A stretch of DNA of 64,000 nt from Desulforapulum autotrophicum HRM2 (GTDB lineage Bacteria > Desulfobacterota > Desulfobacteria > Desulfobacterales > Desulfobacteraceae), in the NCBI RefSeq assembly GCF_000020365.1, contig NC_012108.1, positions 3,534,001 through 3,598,000 of the forward strand, read 5' to 3'. Numbering within the stretch: position 1 is the stretch's first letter; every line of letters starts with the position of its first letter. The notes under the pieces were generated by a model. It was not told the DNA's origin and searched no databases. It worked only from the letters and a program-made list of their open reading frames with translations. The translations under genes were made by a program, and so were the position numbers. Shown piece by piece: positions 1 through 8,716 of the stretch.

Positions 1-1326
1 CATGTGGGAGTTATAGGAAAATTTTCTCCCAGGAACCCCTTTCACGAACTTTTGATCAAAGAACTCATAGACAAAGATTTTGATAAAATCTTTCTCGGCC
101 ACCAGGTTTCAGGAAATCTCAACTTTCCAAGAAGAATCGCAACGGTTCTTTTAAATACCTCGGTCTACAGCATCCATCGGTCGTTTTTCAATGCCGTCAA
201 AGGCTCCCTTGAGCAAAAGGGGCTAACGACACCCATCCAGATTCTCAAGGCGGACGGTGGCACCATGAGCCTTGAGGCGTCCATGGATTTTCCCGGCCAG
301 ACCATTCTTTCCGGACCTGCTGCAAGCGTCATGGGGGCAATTGCCCATGCTCCGGCCAACGAGGATGTCCTGGTTCTTGATATCGGAGGGACCACAACAG
401 ACATTGCCATTCTTGTGGACAAGGCTCCGCTTCTGGAACCGGTGGGTATCGGTCGGGGACGGTACCAAAGCCTGATTCGATCACTCAAGACACTTTCCAG
501 GGGAATAGGAGGCGACAGTCATGTAAGGGTGAAAAACGGCGTCATCAAGATCGGTCCCCTTCGATCCGGGCCGGCCCTGGCCTTTGGCGGTCCCGAACCC
601 ACCCCCACGGACGCCATGATCGTGCTTGGCATCATGACAGCGGGCGACCGACAAAAAGCCCTGGATGGAATGGCAGACATTGCCGGGCAACTGGGTACAA
701 CCCCCGTTCAAGCCGCCGACACCATCTTCAAGACCTGCTGCGCCATGATTGTCAAAGTGGCCAATAAAATGGTAACCCAGATCAACAGCAAACCCGTATA
801 TACGGTACATGAATTTCTGGAAGGGTATCAGATAAAACCCCGGAAGATTCTTCTTCTGGGAGGACCTGCCCGATTTTTTGCACCTGAAATAGAGCGTCAG
901 TCCGGCATCGAAACAAGATCAGTACCGGCAAGCAGTGTTGCCAATGCCATTGGCGCAGCCCTTGCCAGGACGACCTGCGAGGTGTCTTTGTCGGCGGATA
1001 CGGAACAGAAAATCGCCTCAGCACCTGAGGAGGATTTCAGCGCACCCATCCCCCGGGGGTACACCGAGGATGATGTCATTGAAACAGCATACACCCTTCT
1101 CCACAGCAAGGCCATCAGGGCAGGATCTCAACCCGAGGATCTTGAAATCGAAGTGATTGAATTCCAGAAGTTCAACATTGTCCGCAAATTTTCAACCCAG
1201 GGCAAAATTTACCGGGCAAAACTCCAGGTCAAACCAGGGTTGATAAAAGGGTATGACAACGTTTACATATCCCTGAACGAGACATTCAAGGAGTCCTTTA
1301 AGGAGACCATGGAAGGAAAATGCTGA
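1..1326 (+). CDS. Hydantoinase/oxoprolinase family protein, 5' end cut by window
   Basis: The frame is open from base 1, so the GTG at position 4 is probably internal and the start lies upstream. The visible 440 residues match the hydantoinase A/5-oxoprolinase family, ATP-using enzymes that open cyclic amide rings. A nucleotide-binding segment of the actin/hexokinase fold is clear (LVLDIGGTTTDIAIL, about residues 123-137), preceded by a glycine-rich SGPAAS stretch. The substrate cannot be told from sequence. The stop overlaps the start of the next gene by 7 bases, so the two are likely cotranscribed and coupled. Family assignment is firm; the specific activity is not. Confidence 0.85.
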   Translation, partial: HVGVIGKFSPRNPFHELLIKELIDKDFDKIFLGHQVSGNLNFPRRIATVLLNTSVYSIHRSFFNAVKGSLEQKGLTTPIQILKADGGTMSLEASMDFPGQTILSGPAASVMGAIAHAPANEDVLVLDIGGTTTDIAILVDKAPLLEPVGIGRGRYQSLIRSLKTLSRGIGGDSHVRVKNGVIKIGPLRSGPALAFGGPEPTPTDAMIVLGIMTAGDRQKALDGMADIAGQLGTTPVQAADTIFKTCCAMIVKVANKMVTQINSKPVYTVHEFLEGYQIKPRKILLLGGPARFFAPEIERQSGIETRSVPASSVANAIGAALARTTCEVSLSADTEQKIASAPEEDFSAPIPRGYTEDDVIETAYTLLHSKAIRAGSQPEDLEIEVIEFQKFNIVRKFSTQGKIYRAKLQVKPGLIKGYDNVYISLNETFKESFKETMEGKC

Positions 1327-2630
1327 AAGCCAACAAACGAACAGGCCTTGTATTTTTTCCGGCATTTGACTGGGCCATCGACCCCACCCATCCGGAAAGG
1401 GAGGAACGTCTCCTCTATACCCTGGATCAGGTTTTAGAAGAGGGAATCTTCGATATCAGCGGTATTGAGGAATACAAGCCGGACCTGATCACTGCAAAGG
1501 AAATCCAGCGGGTACACTTCTGCGTTCCGGATGAGGCAACCATAACCACCCAGTCCCACTTGATCAGCGCCGGTGGCGCCAAAACCATTGCCCGGGCCGT
1601 CATGAACAAAGAGATAGACTGCGGTTTTGCCCTGATAAGGCCCCCGGGCCACCATGCCATGCGTGTGGCCCACGGTGGAAGGGGGTTCTGCCATATCAAC
1701 ATGGAAGCCATCATGGTGGAATACCTGCGCCAGGAACACGGCATAAAAAGGGTAGCCATTGTGGATACCGACTGCCACCACGGTGACGGCACCAACGACA
1801 TCTACTGGCATGATCCAGACACCTTGTTCATCAGCCTTCACCAGGACGGACGCACCCTCTATCCCGGAACGGGATTTCCCCATGAACTTGGCGGCCCCAA
1901 TGCAAAGGGCAGTTGTCTAAACATCCCCCTGCCCCCTGGAACGGCAACCGAAGGCTACCTCTACATGATCAACAACACGGTACTTCCCATACTCGACGAG
2001 TTCAAGCCAGATATCATCATCAACTCAGCAGGCCAGGACAACCATTACACCGACCCCCTGACCAATATGAAATTTTCAGCCCAGGGATATGCTGAACTCA
2101 CCCGCCTGTTAAAACCCGATATTGCGGTTCTCGAGGGGGGGTATGCCATTGAAGGCGCCCTCCCCTATGTCAACCTCGGGATCATCCTGGCCCTTGCAGG
2201 CATGGACTTCAGCCAGGTGGTGGAGCCTGATTACAGTCCAGAGAATCTCAGGCAGGCATTCCATGTAACCCAGAAGATAGAACAGACGTCAGAAATCATC
2301 AACCGATACTGGAATCAGCGCATGGAGTTGCGGGAGAAGGCGGGCATCCATGGCGAAATTCAGCATCGCCACCGGGAGATTTTCTACGACACGGACAGCA
2401 TCCTTGAACGGCAAAAAGAAAAAATCCGGATATGCAGAGATTGCTCCGGAGCCCTTGAGATCGACTCCCAGGCATCCACGGGCAAGCATGTCCTGTGCGT
2501 CCACATTCCCTTGAACGCCTGCCGACAATGCCGGGAAACCGGATATGAGATGTTTGAACGGGCCGACATGAAACGGTACAGTCGGGCGTTTCTTCAGGAT
2601 AGACCCAACGATACCTACACGATAAAATAA
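1320..2630 (+). CDS. Histone deacetylase family amidohydrolase (acetylpolyamine/acetyl-lysine type)
   Basis: This is a 436-residue member of the zinc-dependent HDAC/acetylpolyamine amidohydrolase superfamily, which removes acyl groups from amines. The active-site blocks are all present: RPPGHHA with the His pair at 111-112, VDTDCHHGDG with likely zinc ligands D151 and H153, AGQD with D240, and the GGY tyrosine loop at 273-275. A C-terminal extension of roughly 100 residues carries two spaced CxxC pairs (CRDC and CRQC), which suggests an added metal site. It overlaps the upstream oxoprolinase gene by 7 bases and lies 16 bases before epmA. The substrate could be an acetylated polyamine, an acetylated protein or another acylamine. 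Confidence 0.88.
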   Translation: MLKANKRTGLVFFPAFDWAIDPTHPEREERLLYTLDQVLEEGIFDISGIEEYKPDLITAKEIQRVHFCVPDEATITTQSHLISAGGAKTIARAVMNKEIDCGFALIRPPGHHAMRVAHGGRGFCHINMEAIMVEYLRQEHGIKRVAIVDTDCHHGDGTNDIYWHDPDTLFISLHQDGRTLYPGTGFPHELGGPNAKGSCLNIPLPPGTATEGYLYMINNTVLPILDEFKPDIIINSAGQDNHYTDPLTNMKFSAQGYAELTRLLKPDIAVLEGGYAIEGALPYVNLGIILALAGMDFSQVVEPDYSPENLRQAFHVTQKIEQTSEIINRYWNQRMELREKAGIHGEIQHRHREIFYDTDSILERQKEKIRICRDCSGALEIDSQASTGKHVLCVHIPLNACRQCRETGYEMFERADMKRYSRAFLQDRPNDTYTIK

Positions 2631-2646
2631 TAGGAAATCAAATAAC

Positions 2647-3546
2647 GTGTTTTCAGACAGACTGGCTGGCCGGGCCCGGATCGTCCAGGCCATGCGCAGC
2701 TATTTTTATGACCAGGACTTTCTAGAGGTTGAAACCCCCATACGCATCCCGGCCCCGGCACCCGAGGCCCACATTGACTCGTTTGAGTCGGACGGCTGGT
2801 TTCTTCAGTCATCGCCCGAACTTGCCATGAAGCGACTTCTGGCAAGGGGCCATAACAGGATATTCCAGATCTGCAAATGTTTTAGAAGGGATGAACGCGG
2901 CCCCAGACACCTGACCGAACTGACCATGCTCGAATGGTACACAAAGGGTTACACCTATCTGGAACTCATGGATCAGTGCACAGCCCTTGTCCGTCATATT
3001 GCAGTCCAGACAGGGTGTAAGGACCGTCTCAGCTACAACGGACAAACCATTGATCTTGCATCACCCTGGGAGGTCATAACCGTTGATACCGCCTTCAGGC
3101 GCTACACCGCTACCACCCTTGAACGGGCGATGTCCAAGGGCAACTTCGACGAAATCATGGCCTTTGAAATTGAACCGGAACTTGGCAGGAGCGTGCCCAC
3201 CTTTATCATGGACTACCCGGCATCCATGGCAGCCCTTGCACGATTGAAACCCGAGGATCCAGAATTTGCCGAGCGGTTTGAGCTATACATTGGTGGTATG
3301 GAGCTTGCCAACGGCTTTTCAGAACTCAACGACCCGGTTGAACAGAGAAGACGATTCAAGGCAGAGGCCGCGATCCGTGCCCGTGCCCGAAAGCCTGCCA
3401 CACCAATGCCCGAACCCTTTTTAAAGGACCTTACAAGTATGCCCGCTGCGGCAGGAATTGCCCTGGGTGTTGACCGGCTGGTAATGCTGTTCACCCATGC
3501 CGACACCATAGACAAAGTGGTTGCCTTTACCCCGGAAACCCTTTAA
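2647..3546 (+). CDS. epmA: EpmA-like elongation factor P beta-lysine ligase (PoxA/GenX)
   Basis: This is a 299-residue class II lysyl-tRNA synthetase paralog without the N-terminal anticodon-binding domain. That architecture is diagnostic of EpmA, which attaches (R)-beta-lysine to a conserved lysine of elongation factor P and so helps relieve ribosome stalling at proline runs. Class II motifs are visible: FLEVETPI near residue 25, RDERGPRHLTELTMLEW for motif 2, and GIALGVDRLVML for motif 3. The start is GTG, preceded by an AGGAAA ribosome site. No efp or epmB is in the window. It ends 12 bases from the convergent DUF134 gene. Confidence 0.88.
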   Translation: MFSDRLAGRARIVQAMRSYFYDQDFLEVETPIRIPAPAPEAHIDSFESDGWFLQSSPELAMKRLLARGHNRIFQICKCFRRDERGPRHLTELTMLEWYTKGYTYLELMDQCTALVRHIAVQTGCKDRLSYNGQTIDLASPWEVITVDTAFRRYTATTLERAMSKGNFDEIMAFEIEPELGRSVPTFIMDYPASMAALARLKPEDPEFAERFELYIGGMELANGFSELNDPVEQRRRFKAEAAIRARARKPATPMPEPFLKDLTSMPAAAGIALGVDRLVMLFTHADTIDKVVAFTPETL

Positions 3547-3558
3547 ACAGCATACGAC

Positions 3559-3972
3559 TCAGTCGTTCAGGCGATCCACCTCCAGGCTCGCACACAGGGG
3601 ACACCCCTTGGGTCGCCCGGTTCCCGGGGGTTCCGTCCATTGATGCTTGCAGGCAGCACAGACAAAGCGTCTTTCGGTAATGACAATTTCGTAGTGCCCC
3701 CCCTGTACGGAAATGGCCTTTCCATTGATAATGGCATCCGCAACCGTGGTTCTTGCATTTCTCAGGATTCTGCCGAAGGTGGCCCGTGAAACCCCCATCT
3801 CCTGACCGCCTTCCTCGTGGGAGAGACCCTCAAGATCTGCCAGGCGAATGGCCTCCCTCTCATCAACGGTGAGACACACCTCAATGAGATCAAACATGGG
3901 GATGCCTCTGGGCTTAAAATAACTGACCTCAGGCTTATACCCCACCCGTCTACTGATTACCGGTCTAACCAT
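3559..3972 (-). CDS. DUF134 family putative DNA-binding protein
   Basis: This 137-residue protein has the DUF134 layout. A sigma-70 region-4-like helix-turn-helix (about residues 28-75, around LADLEGLSHEEGGQEMGVSRATFGRIL) precedes a C-terminal zinc-binding pair, CAAC and CPLC. The family is annotated as a putative transcription factor and its target is unknown. It is next downstream of sat on the same strand, but a strong terminator lies between them. The gap between this start and the sat terminator has no obvious promoter, so it may depend on read-through. Confidence 0.8.
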   Translation of the reverse strand: MVRPVISRRVGYKPEVSYFKPRGIPMFDLIEVCLTVDEREAIRLADLEGLSHEEGGQEMGVSRATFGRILRNARTTVADAIINGKAISVQGGHYEIVITERRFVCAACKHQWTEPPGTGRPKGCPLCASLEVDRLND

Positions 3973-4022
3973 TTCAACTTTCCAACTTTGTATTTTAAAG
4001 GTTTACCCGTGGACAACGGGGT

Positions 4023-4065
4023 AAAAAAAGAGGGGGTTTTCCCTTATTTTAAGAAAACCCCCTCC
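4023..4065 (-). terminator. Rho-independent terminator downstream of sat
   Basis: On the minus strand a 12-bp GC-rich stem (GAGGGGGTTTTC paired with GAAAACCCCCTC) with an AT-rich loop of about 11 bases is followed by a run of seven T. It lies about 45 bases past the sat stop codon. The same inverted repeat gives no T-run on the plus strand, so it acts on sat transcription. Confidence 0.9.
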
Positions 4066-4110
4066 TCCGTTTTATTCACAATAACAGAACTGCACTATTG
4101 CAAAAGGTTC

Positions 4111-5388
4111 CTACATCTTGGTTCCTTCGGCATGGCTCTGGAGCTTGACCTCAACCTTCTCGGTCAGACCGGCATAGTACTTTCTGAGGATGACAAGCAC
4201 CTCTTCACGACCAAAGTGATCAACCACTTCCTCTCCATGGGAGAGTGCATAGCGAAGCTTTGTACCGGAAAGGATGACCCTGTCGTCCTTGCCGTGGGGG
4301 CAGGTTCTCATGGAAGCCATGCCGTCGCATTTTTTGCAGTAAAAGGTCCAGTCAATTTTGAGGGGCTCACACAGCAGTGCTTTGCCTGGCTCTTCCGGCA
4401 TCGGGATGGTGTCAAAAATCTCCTGGGCCTCGAACAATGTGTAGAAATCACCAACGCCTGCATGGTCACGGCCGATGATCATCTTGTTGACGCCGTAGTT
4501 CTGGCGGAAGGTTGCATGGAGAAGGGCCTCACGGGGACCTGCATAACGCATGTCAAGGGGATATCCGCCGTTTACAACGTGCTCGGGAACAAAGTAGCCC
4601 TTGATCAGGGTGTCAATGCACTCAATACGCACATCTGCGGGAATATCACCGGGTTTGAGGTTACCGATGAGGGAATGGATCAGAACGCCATCACATACGT
4701 CAAGGGCGATCTTGCAAAGATGCTCATGGGAACGATGCATGGGGTTACGAAGCTGCATGGAAGCAACATTTTTCCAGCCCTTCTTGTCAAAAATGGCACG
4801 GGTCTCTTTGGGGGTAAGGTAAACACCCTTAAACTTCACGGGGAACTCACCCTCGGAAAGGACCTTTACAGGGCCGGCAAGGCAGAACTCTTTTCTTGCC
4901 ATGACAGCCTGAACGCCTGGATGATCTTCCATGGCGATCTTCCAGAAAACGTCATCGGCAGACTCTTCGCCATGACCCTTATAAACCTTCTCACACTCCC
5001 ATTTCTTGTCAGCTTCGGTCATCTCAAACTTCTCAGCGACCTTCATGGTGGCATAGGCTTCGCCCTTTCTCTCAAGGGTGATCTCATCGCCCACCTTGAT
5101 ACCGTCTGCATCAGCCTTTGAGGCATCAAGCATTACAGGAACAGGCCAGAAAGTGCCGTCTGCAAGAAGGAAATCAGCACAAACGCCTTTCCAGTCAGCC
5201 TTAGTCATGAAACCGTTCAGGGGGCTGAATCCACCAATACCCAGCATGATCAAATCGCCCTTTACCTGGGAGCTGATCTCGATTTTTTTCAGGCCAGCTG
5301 CTTTTTTCTGCTCTGCAGCAAGCTCTGCGCCTTCAAGCTTGCAGCATACAAGTCCTTTTCCACCGTGGGGTGCAACTAATTTAGACAT
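4111..5388 (-). CDS. sat: Sulfate adenylyltransferase (ATP sulfurylase)
   Basis: Sat makes adenosine 5'-phosphosulfate and pyrophosphate from ATP and sulfate, the activation step of dissimilatory sulfate reduction in the cytoplasm. The protein is 425 residues, normal for the homo-oligomeric dissimilatory type. The nucleotide-binding motif [11 protein letters not shown] is at 212-222 and GRDHAG at 306-311. A CxxC...CPH cluster (C351, C354, C363, H365) fits the zinc site of bacterial and archaeal Sat. I chose the ATG at 5388: its AAGGAG site is well spaced, while the in-frame TTG nine bases upstream almost touches that site. It is monocistronic here, with a palindrome upstream and its own terminator. 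No aprAB or pyrophosphatase gene adjoins it. Confidence 0.97.
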   Translation of the reverse strand: MSKLVAPHGGKGLVCCKLEGAELAAEQKKAAGLKKIEISSQVKGDLIMLGIGGFSPLNGFMTKADWKGVCADFLLADGTFWPVPVMLDASKADADGIKVGDEITLERKGEAYATMKVAEKFEMTEADKKWECEKVYKGHGEESADDVFWKIAMEDHPGVQAVMARKEFCLAGPVKVLSEGEFPVKFKGVYLTPKETRAIFDKKGWKNVASMQLRNPMHRSHEHLCKIALDVCDGVLIHSLIGNLKPGDIPADVRIECIDTLIKGYFVPEHVVNGGYPLDMRYAGPREALLHATFRQNYGVNKMIIGRDHAGVGDFYTLFEAQEIFDTIPMPEEPGKALLCEPLKIDWTFYCKKCDGMASMRTCPHGKDDRVILSGTKLRYALSHGEEVVDHFGREEVLVILRKYYAGLTEKVEVKLQSHAEGTKM

Positions 5389-5421
5389 ATAACTCAATCT
5401 CCTTGTTTAATATTAACCACA

Positions 5422-5445
5422 ATAAATGTTTTACCAAACATTTAT
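5422..5445 (-). promoter_or_regulatory. Perfect palindrome upstream of sat
   Basis: ATAAATGTTT and AAACATTTAT form perfect 10-bp arms around a 4-base spacer (TACC), lying 34-57 bases upstream of the sat ATG. It could be an operator or a 5'-leader hairpin. A weaker palindromic stretch at 5404-5420, overlapping the ribosome site, loosely resembles a Rex half-site pair but is degenerate. Confidence 0.55.
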
Positions 5446-5589
5446 ACAAATTCTATTGAAAACCGTATACCAAAACCTGGGATGCCAAATTTTTCAATCC
5501 ATGATCACAAATCCCATACCTGGCCTTGAAAGTAATAAAGTAAAATTCTTATTCCAATTAATCGTGATTGGCTTTTTTGTCAAGGACAT

Positions 5590-6240
5590 TTATTGATTTA
5601 TATTGAGCATTGCCTTGATATCGGCCATTGAATTGAAATAAAAATCTGCCTTGAGGGAGGGGTTGTTGAACGCTACAAAAACAGTTCCGGCTTTGTCTGC
5701 AGCCATTTGATCAAACGCTGAGTCCCCGATAAACAATATTTCCCTGGGTGCCAGCTTAAAATGATCCATGATTTTAAGCAGTTGATCCGGGGCTGGCTTT
5801 GGATTTTTCACATCAGCCGCAGTAACCACGGATTCAAACCGATGTTCAAGGTCAAAGGTTTTCAGCACCTCGGCCATTGTATTGGTTCGATTTGTGGCAA
5901 CGGCCCGGATGAACATTCTTTCCTTGAGGCTGTCAAGAAAATCCTTCAGCCCGGGTTCAATGACCATGTGGGAGATGAACTCCCCATAGGCAAGCCCCTT
6001 CATATGGGCAAAAACATCGGTCAGGTCCTCTCGTTCAGGAAAAAGATAGGCAATGGCATCTTTTACCGAAAACATGTGCACCTTGACGAACTGAGGTTCG
6101 GTCAGGGGCGGTTTATTAAAACCGGCAAGCAGCTGGTTGTAATAGCGCCTGTTCACATCTGCCGTATCAAACATGACACCGTCGCAGTCAAATACAACGG
6201 CCTTAATTTTATTGGTCAGCAACGCCTGTACCTTCCTCAT
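5590..6240 (-). CDS. HAD-superfamily phosphatase, phosphoglycolate-phosphatase-like
   Basis: This 216-residue cytoplasmic hydrolase has all four HAD motifs: the DCDGV nucleophile loop (D18 and D20), the ATNR threonine loop, the lysine in KPAPDQL, and the acidic IGDSAFD motif. The helical cap inserted after motif I marks it as a HAD-IA member, the group of phosphoglycolate and beta-phosphoglucomutase-like enzymes; the substrate is undetermined. The start codon overlaps the stop of the upstream DUF1573 gene (ATGA), so translation of the two is probably coupled. The 200 bases between this gene and sat contain the sat leader and no other gene. Confidence 0.82.
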   Translation of the reverse strand: MRKVQALLTNKIKAVVFDCDGVMFDTADVNRRYYNQLLAGFNKPPLTEPQFVKVHMFSVKDAIAYLFPEREDLTDVFAHMKGLAYGEFISHMVIEPGLKDFLDSLKERMFIRAVATNRTNTMAEVLKTFDLEHRFESVVTAADVKNPKPAPDQLLKIMDHFKLAPREILFIGDSAFDQMAADKAGTVFVAFNNPSLKADFYFNSMADIKAMLNINQ

Positions 6241-6956
6241 GGGGCAGTTGACTGCAAACTGCCCTTGGCTGTAAGGTTTCCAAACACCCGGATTTTCAAC
6301 TCAGGCTGAAAAAGGCTGTCTGTCTTCAGGGTGATCACCTCATAATAGCGTCCCACCGTTTTTCTCGTATTGGTCACCACAAGCTGCCAGGACTTTTTAC
6401 CGCTGCCCGAGGATTTCAGAACCGCCGCCACATTTTTCATACCGGCAAGTGGCTGGTCTTTGAGTGAAAAATCATATTTTTTTAAAGGCACAATATTTAC
6501 CGTCGTTTCAAGCGTATCTTCAGGCGACCCAACAAAATGAACGACATTGGGATCTACCATAACAATCTTTTCAACATTGCCGCTCATTTTAAGGACAAGG
6601 GGTTTTCCCTTCTGATCCGTATGTACCCTGACCTGTTTGACCAACACCCTTCCGCCGTAGCCCAGGGTGTTAATCTGAAGAACTATTTTTCCCTCCCCGC
6701 CCGGGGGAATCTGCCTGTCAAAGTTGACAGCTGTGCAACCTCAGCCGGTTTCGACCCGAAGAACACGAAGTTCGGTCTCTCCCCTGTTCTCGATCATAAA
6801 GGTATGGATTGCCTTTTTTCCCTCGGCAATGGTTCCAAAGCTGAAATCAGGTTCAAGAACAACGGCATCGGCAGCCGGCGCGGCAGCACAGACCCCCTGC
6901 ACCCCCCACAGCCCCAGCACAGCAAGGGTTAACAGGGTCAACAACAACTTTTTCAT
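6237..6956 (-). CDS. Secreted DUF1573 protein with in-frame TGA, probable selenoprotein
   Basis: Two open stretches (6741-6956 and the reading down to 6237) lie in one frame separated only by a TGA at 6741-6743; read through, they give 239 residues. Residues 1-25 are a signal peptide (MKK, leucine-rich core, VCAAA). The following domain fits DUF1573: it has an F-x-I-x-N-x-G strand, then VETG-[TGA]-GCT, then an IPPG turn. The family normally has CGC where this gene has TGA-Gly-Cys, so the TGA replaces the first cysteine. Coding sense and family similarity continue on both sides, and the 3' stop overlaps the next gene by ATGA. Selenocysteine insertion is therefore more likely than a nonsense mutation. 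Its role in the periplasm is unknown, perhaps redox or metal binding through the U-x-C pair. Confidence 0.8.
6694..6743 (-). promoter_or_regulatory. Candidate SECIS hairpins immediately after the in-frame TGA
   Basis: Starting 10 bases after the TGA, the mRNA can fold CUGUCA-ACUU-UGACAG (6715-6730), extended by UGC/GCA pairing at 6735-6737 and 6712-6714. The loop begins 16 bases after the TGA. A second hairpin, UCCCC-CGGGC-GGGGA (6694-6708), has its loop 37 bases after the TGA. Bacterial SECIS elements sit in this interval. The first loop lacks the guanine I would expect among its first two bases; the second has it, at the far limit of the distance range. Confidence 0.5.
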
Positions 6957-7152
6957 GGTAAAAACGCCTCTTTTAATAAATTAACACACAAACGATGGCT
7001 CCAGAAGGCGTTGGTAAGAATAACTTCTCCTGGACAGAAAGACACAGCAGTTGACACACATCGTTTAATAGACCGGTATTTCTATTTTTCCATTTCCCAG
7101 ACAATCATCCCCCATTAGCACATGGGCAACAGGGGAAAGGGTCACTGTATTT

Positions 7153-7779
7153 TTATTGACGACCAAGGAAGGGATTCATCCGTTCCTCCTGGAGAATGGA
7201 AGTTTCAGGACCGTGTCCGGGGTAGACAATGGTCTTTTTGTCAAGACACAGAAGCCTGGTTTTAATCGAGTGGATCAGGGTATCGTAATTTCCGCCCGGA
7301 AGATCGGTTCGGCCGATGGACCCTGCAAAAAGGGTATCTCCGGAAAAAAGAACCCCTTTTGTATAAAGACTGATCCCTCCCCTTGAGTGACCCGGAGTGT
7401 GGATCACAGTCAGGGTGATGTCCCCAAACGTAACCTCATCCCCGTCGGCAAGATACCCGTCGGGTGCAGGAGAATTTTCCGCCCGCAGGCCAAAGGTGGC
7501 CGCAGCTGAAGTCAGATCCTTGAGCATGGGTGCGTCATCTTGATGGATCATAAGCTTTGCTCCAGTAGCCTCCTTCAAGCGTGCATTTGCCCCCACATGG
7601 TCAAAGTGACCGTGGGTGTTGAGGATGTATTCAACCGAGAGCTTTAATTCAGAAAGGGCCATGAGTATGCGGTCTGCCTCATCCCCAGGATCAATGACAA
7701 CAGCCTTTCGTGTCCTGTCGCATCCTAGGATATAGCAATTTGCCATGATGGGTCCCACTTCAAGCTTTTTGATGATCAT
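7153..7779 (-). CDS. MBL-fold metallo-hydrolase, glyoxalase II-like
   Basis: This is a 208-residue metallo-beta-lactamase-fold hydrolase. The dinuclear metal motif THGHFDH is at 55-61, followed by HTPGHSRG, FSGDTLF and YPGHG, all in the expected order. Small proteins of this kind hydrolyse thioesters such as hydroxyacyl-glutathione or related thiol adducts, but no sequence feature fixes the substrate. Its start overlaps the nusB stop by 4 bases, making it the last gene of the long rpmF-to-nusB operon. About 200 bases between it and the DUF1573 gene hold no gene. Confidence 0.85.
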   Translation of the reverse strand: MIIKKLEVGPIMANCYILGCDRTRKAVVIDPGDEADRILMALSELKLSVEYILNTHGHFDHVGANARLKEATGAKLMIHQDDAPMLKDLTSAAATFGLRAENSPAPDGYLADGDEVTFGDITLTVIHTPGHSRGGISLYTKGVLFSGDTLFAGSIGRTDLPGGNYDTLIHSIKTRLLCLDKKTIVYPGHGPETSILQEERMNPFLGRQ

Positions 7780-8207
7780 TCTTTTTCTCCCCTGTCGATA
7801 TTTTTCAACACACGAATTTTATCGAGTACCCCGTTGATGAAGGCACCGGATCCCCGGGTTCCGAACCGTTTGCCGATCTCCACGGCCTCGTTGATTGACA
7901 CCGTGGGAGGGATGTCTGGCTGCTTGAGCATCTCAAAGATGGCCATGCGCATGATATTACGATCCACAATGGGCATTCTTGAAACCTTCCAGTTACTTGA
8001 AGAACGGTTCATCAGGTCGTCGACCTCCGCCCTTGCCTGGGTAACCCCCTTGACCAGGTCAAGGAAAAACGGTCGGATTGATTCATCGATTCGATCTTCA
8101 AAATTGCTGCAAAAAAGTGCGAGCAACTCGTCCGGACTGCCCTTGTCCACGTCAAAATAGTAGAGGGCCTGGAGGGCAAGTTCCCTTGCCTGTCTGCGGT
8201 CACCCAT
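7776..8207 (-). CDS. nusB: Transcription antitermination factor NusB
   Basis: NusB binds boxA RNA with NusE (S10) and promotes antitermination of rRNA transcription. The protein is 143 residues, all-helical, with the typical N-terminal RRQARELALQALYYFDV and the C-terminal SINEAVEIGKRFGTRGSGAFINGVLD block. It follows ribH by 5 bases, the common ribH-nusB arrangement, and overlaps the MBL gene by 4 bases. Confidence 0.95.
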   Translation of the reverse strand: MGDRRQARELALQALYYFDVDKGSPDELLALFCSNFEDRIDESIRPFFLDLVKGVTQARAEVDDLMNRSSSNWKVSRMPIVDRNIMRMAIFEMLKQPDIPPTVSINEAVEIGKRFGTRGSGAFINGVLDKIRVLKNIDRGEKE

Positions 8208-8212
8208 GGGAT

Positions 8213-8686
8213 CTAGGCTTCTCCCATAACGGTCATGAGGTTTGCCATTTCAATGGCGGCAAGGGCCGTATCAAAGCCCTTGTTTCCAGCCTTGGTTCCG
8301 GCCCGTTCAATGGCCTGCTCAATGCTCTCTGTGGTGAGGATGCCGAACATGACCGGTAGTCCATGGTCAAGGCTGACACAGGCAATCCCCTTGGAAACCT
8401 CGGCGCACACATAGTCATAGTGGTTGGTCGCCCCCCGAATAACGGCACCCAGACAGATAATGGCATCAAATTTGCCGGTCATGGCCATTTTTTTTGCGGC
8501 AAGGGGAATCTCAAAGGCACCGGGTACCTTTAACAACGTGATATCCCCGTCTGCGGCCCCGCTTCTTGTCAGGGCGTCAAGGGCACCGCCCACCAGTCGT
8601 TCGGTTATAAAATCGTTGAACCTTGCGGCAATGATTCCAAATTTTTTGCCCTGGGCCGACAGGCCTGCTTCTATAATCTGTGGCAT
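8213..8686 (-). CDS. ribH: 6,7-dimethyl-8-ribityllumazine synthase
   Basis: RibH condenses 5-amino-6-ribitylamino-uracil with 3,4-dihydroxy-2-butanone 4-phosphate, the penultimate step of riboflavin synthesis. The 157-residue length is standard. Seen are the substrate-binding PGAFEIPLA segment, [17 protein letters not shown], and the GIACVS strand leading to [14 protein letters not shown]. It lies in ribD-ribE-ribBA-ribH order, 30 bases after ribBA. Confidence 0.97.
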   Translation of the reverse strand: MPQIIEAGLSAQGKKFGIIAARFNDFITERLVGGALDALTRSGAADGDITLLKVPGAFEIPLAAKKMAMTGKFDAIICLGAVIRGATNHYDYVCAEVSKGIACVSLDHGLPVMFGILTTESIEQAIERAGTKAGNKGFDTALAAIEMANLMTVMGEA

Positions 8687-8716
8687 CTTAATTTCCTTAT
8701 ATTTTGTTAAAAACCA

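Noticed and set aside
3817-5121. Long plus-strand reading frame of 434 codons opposite sat
   Set aside because: It is the antisense shadow of sat, has no family similarity or ribosome site, and sat itself is unmistakable.
5388-5397. TTG start for sat nine bases upstream
   Set aside because: It would almost touch its own ribosome site, while the ATG at 5388 has standard spacing.
6741-6743. Simple nonsense mutation or pseudogene in the DUF1573 gene
   Set aside because: Only one stop, no frameshift, conserved sequence on both sides and exact replacement of a family Cys make selenocysteine the better explanation, though not proven.
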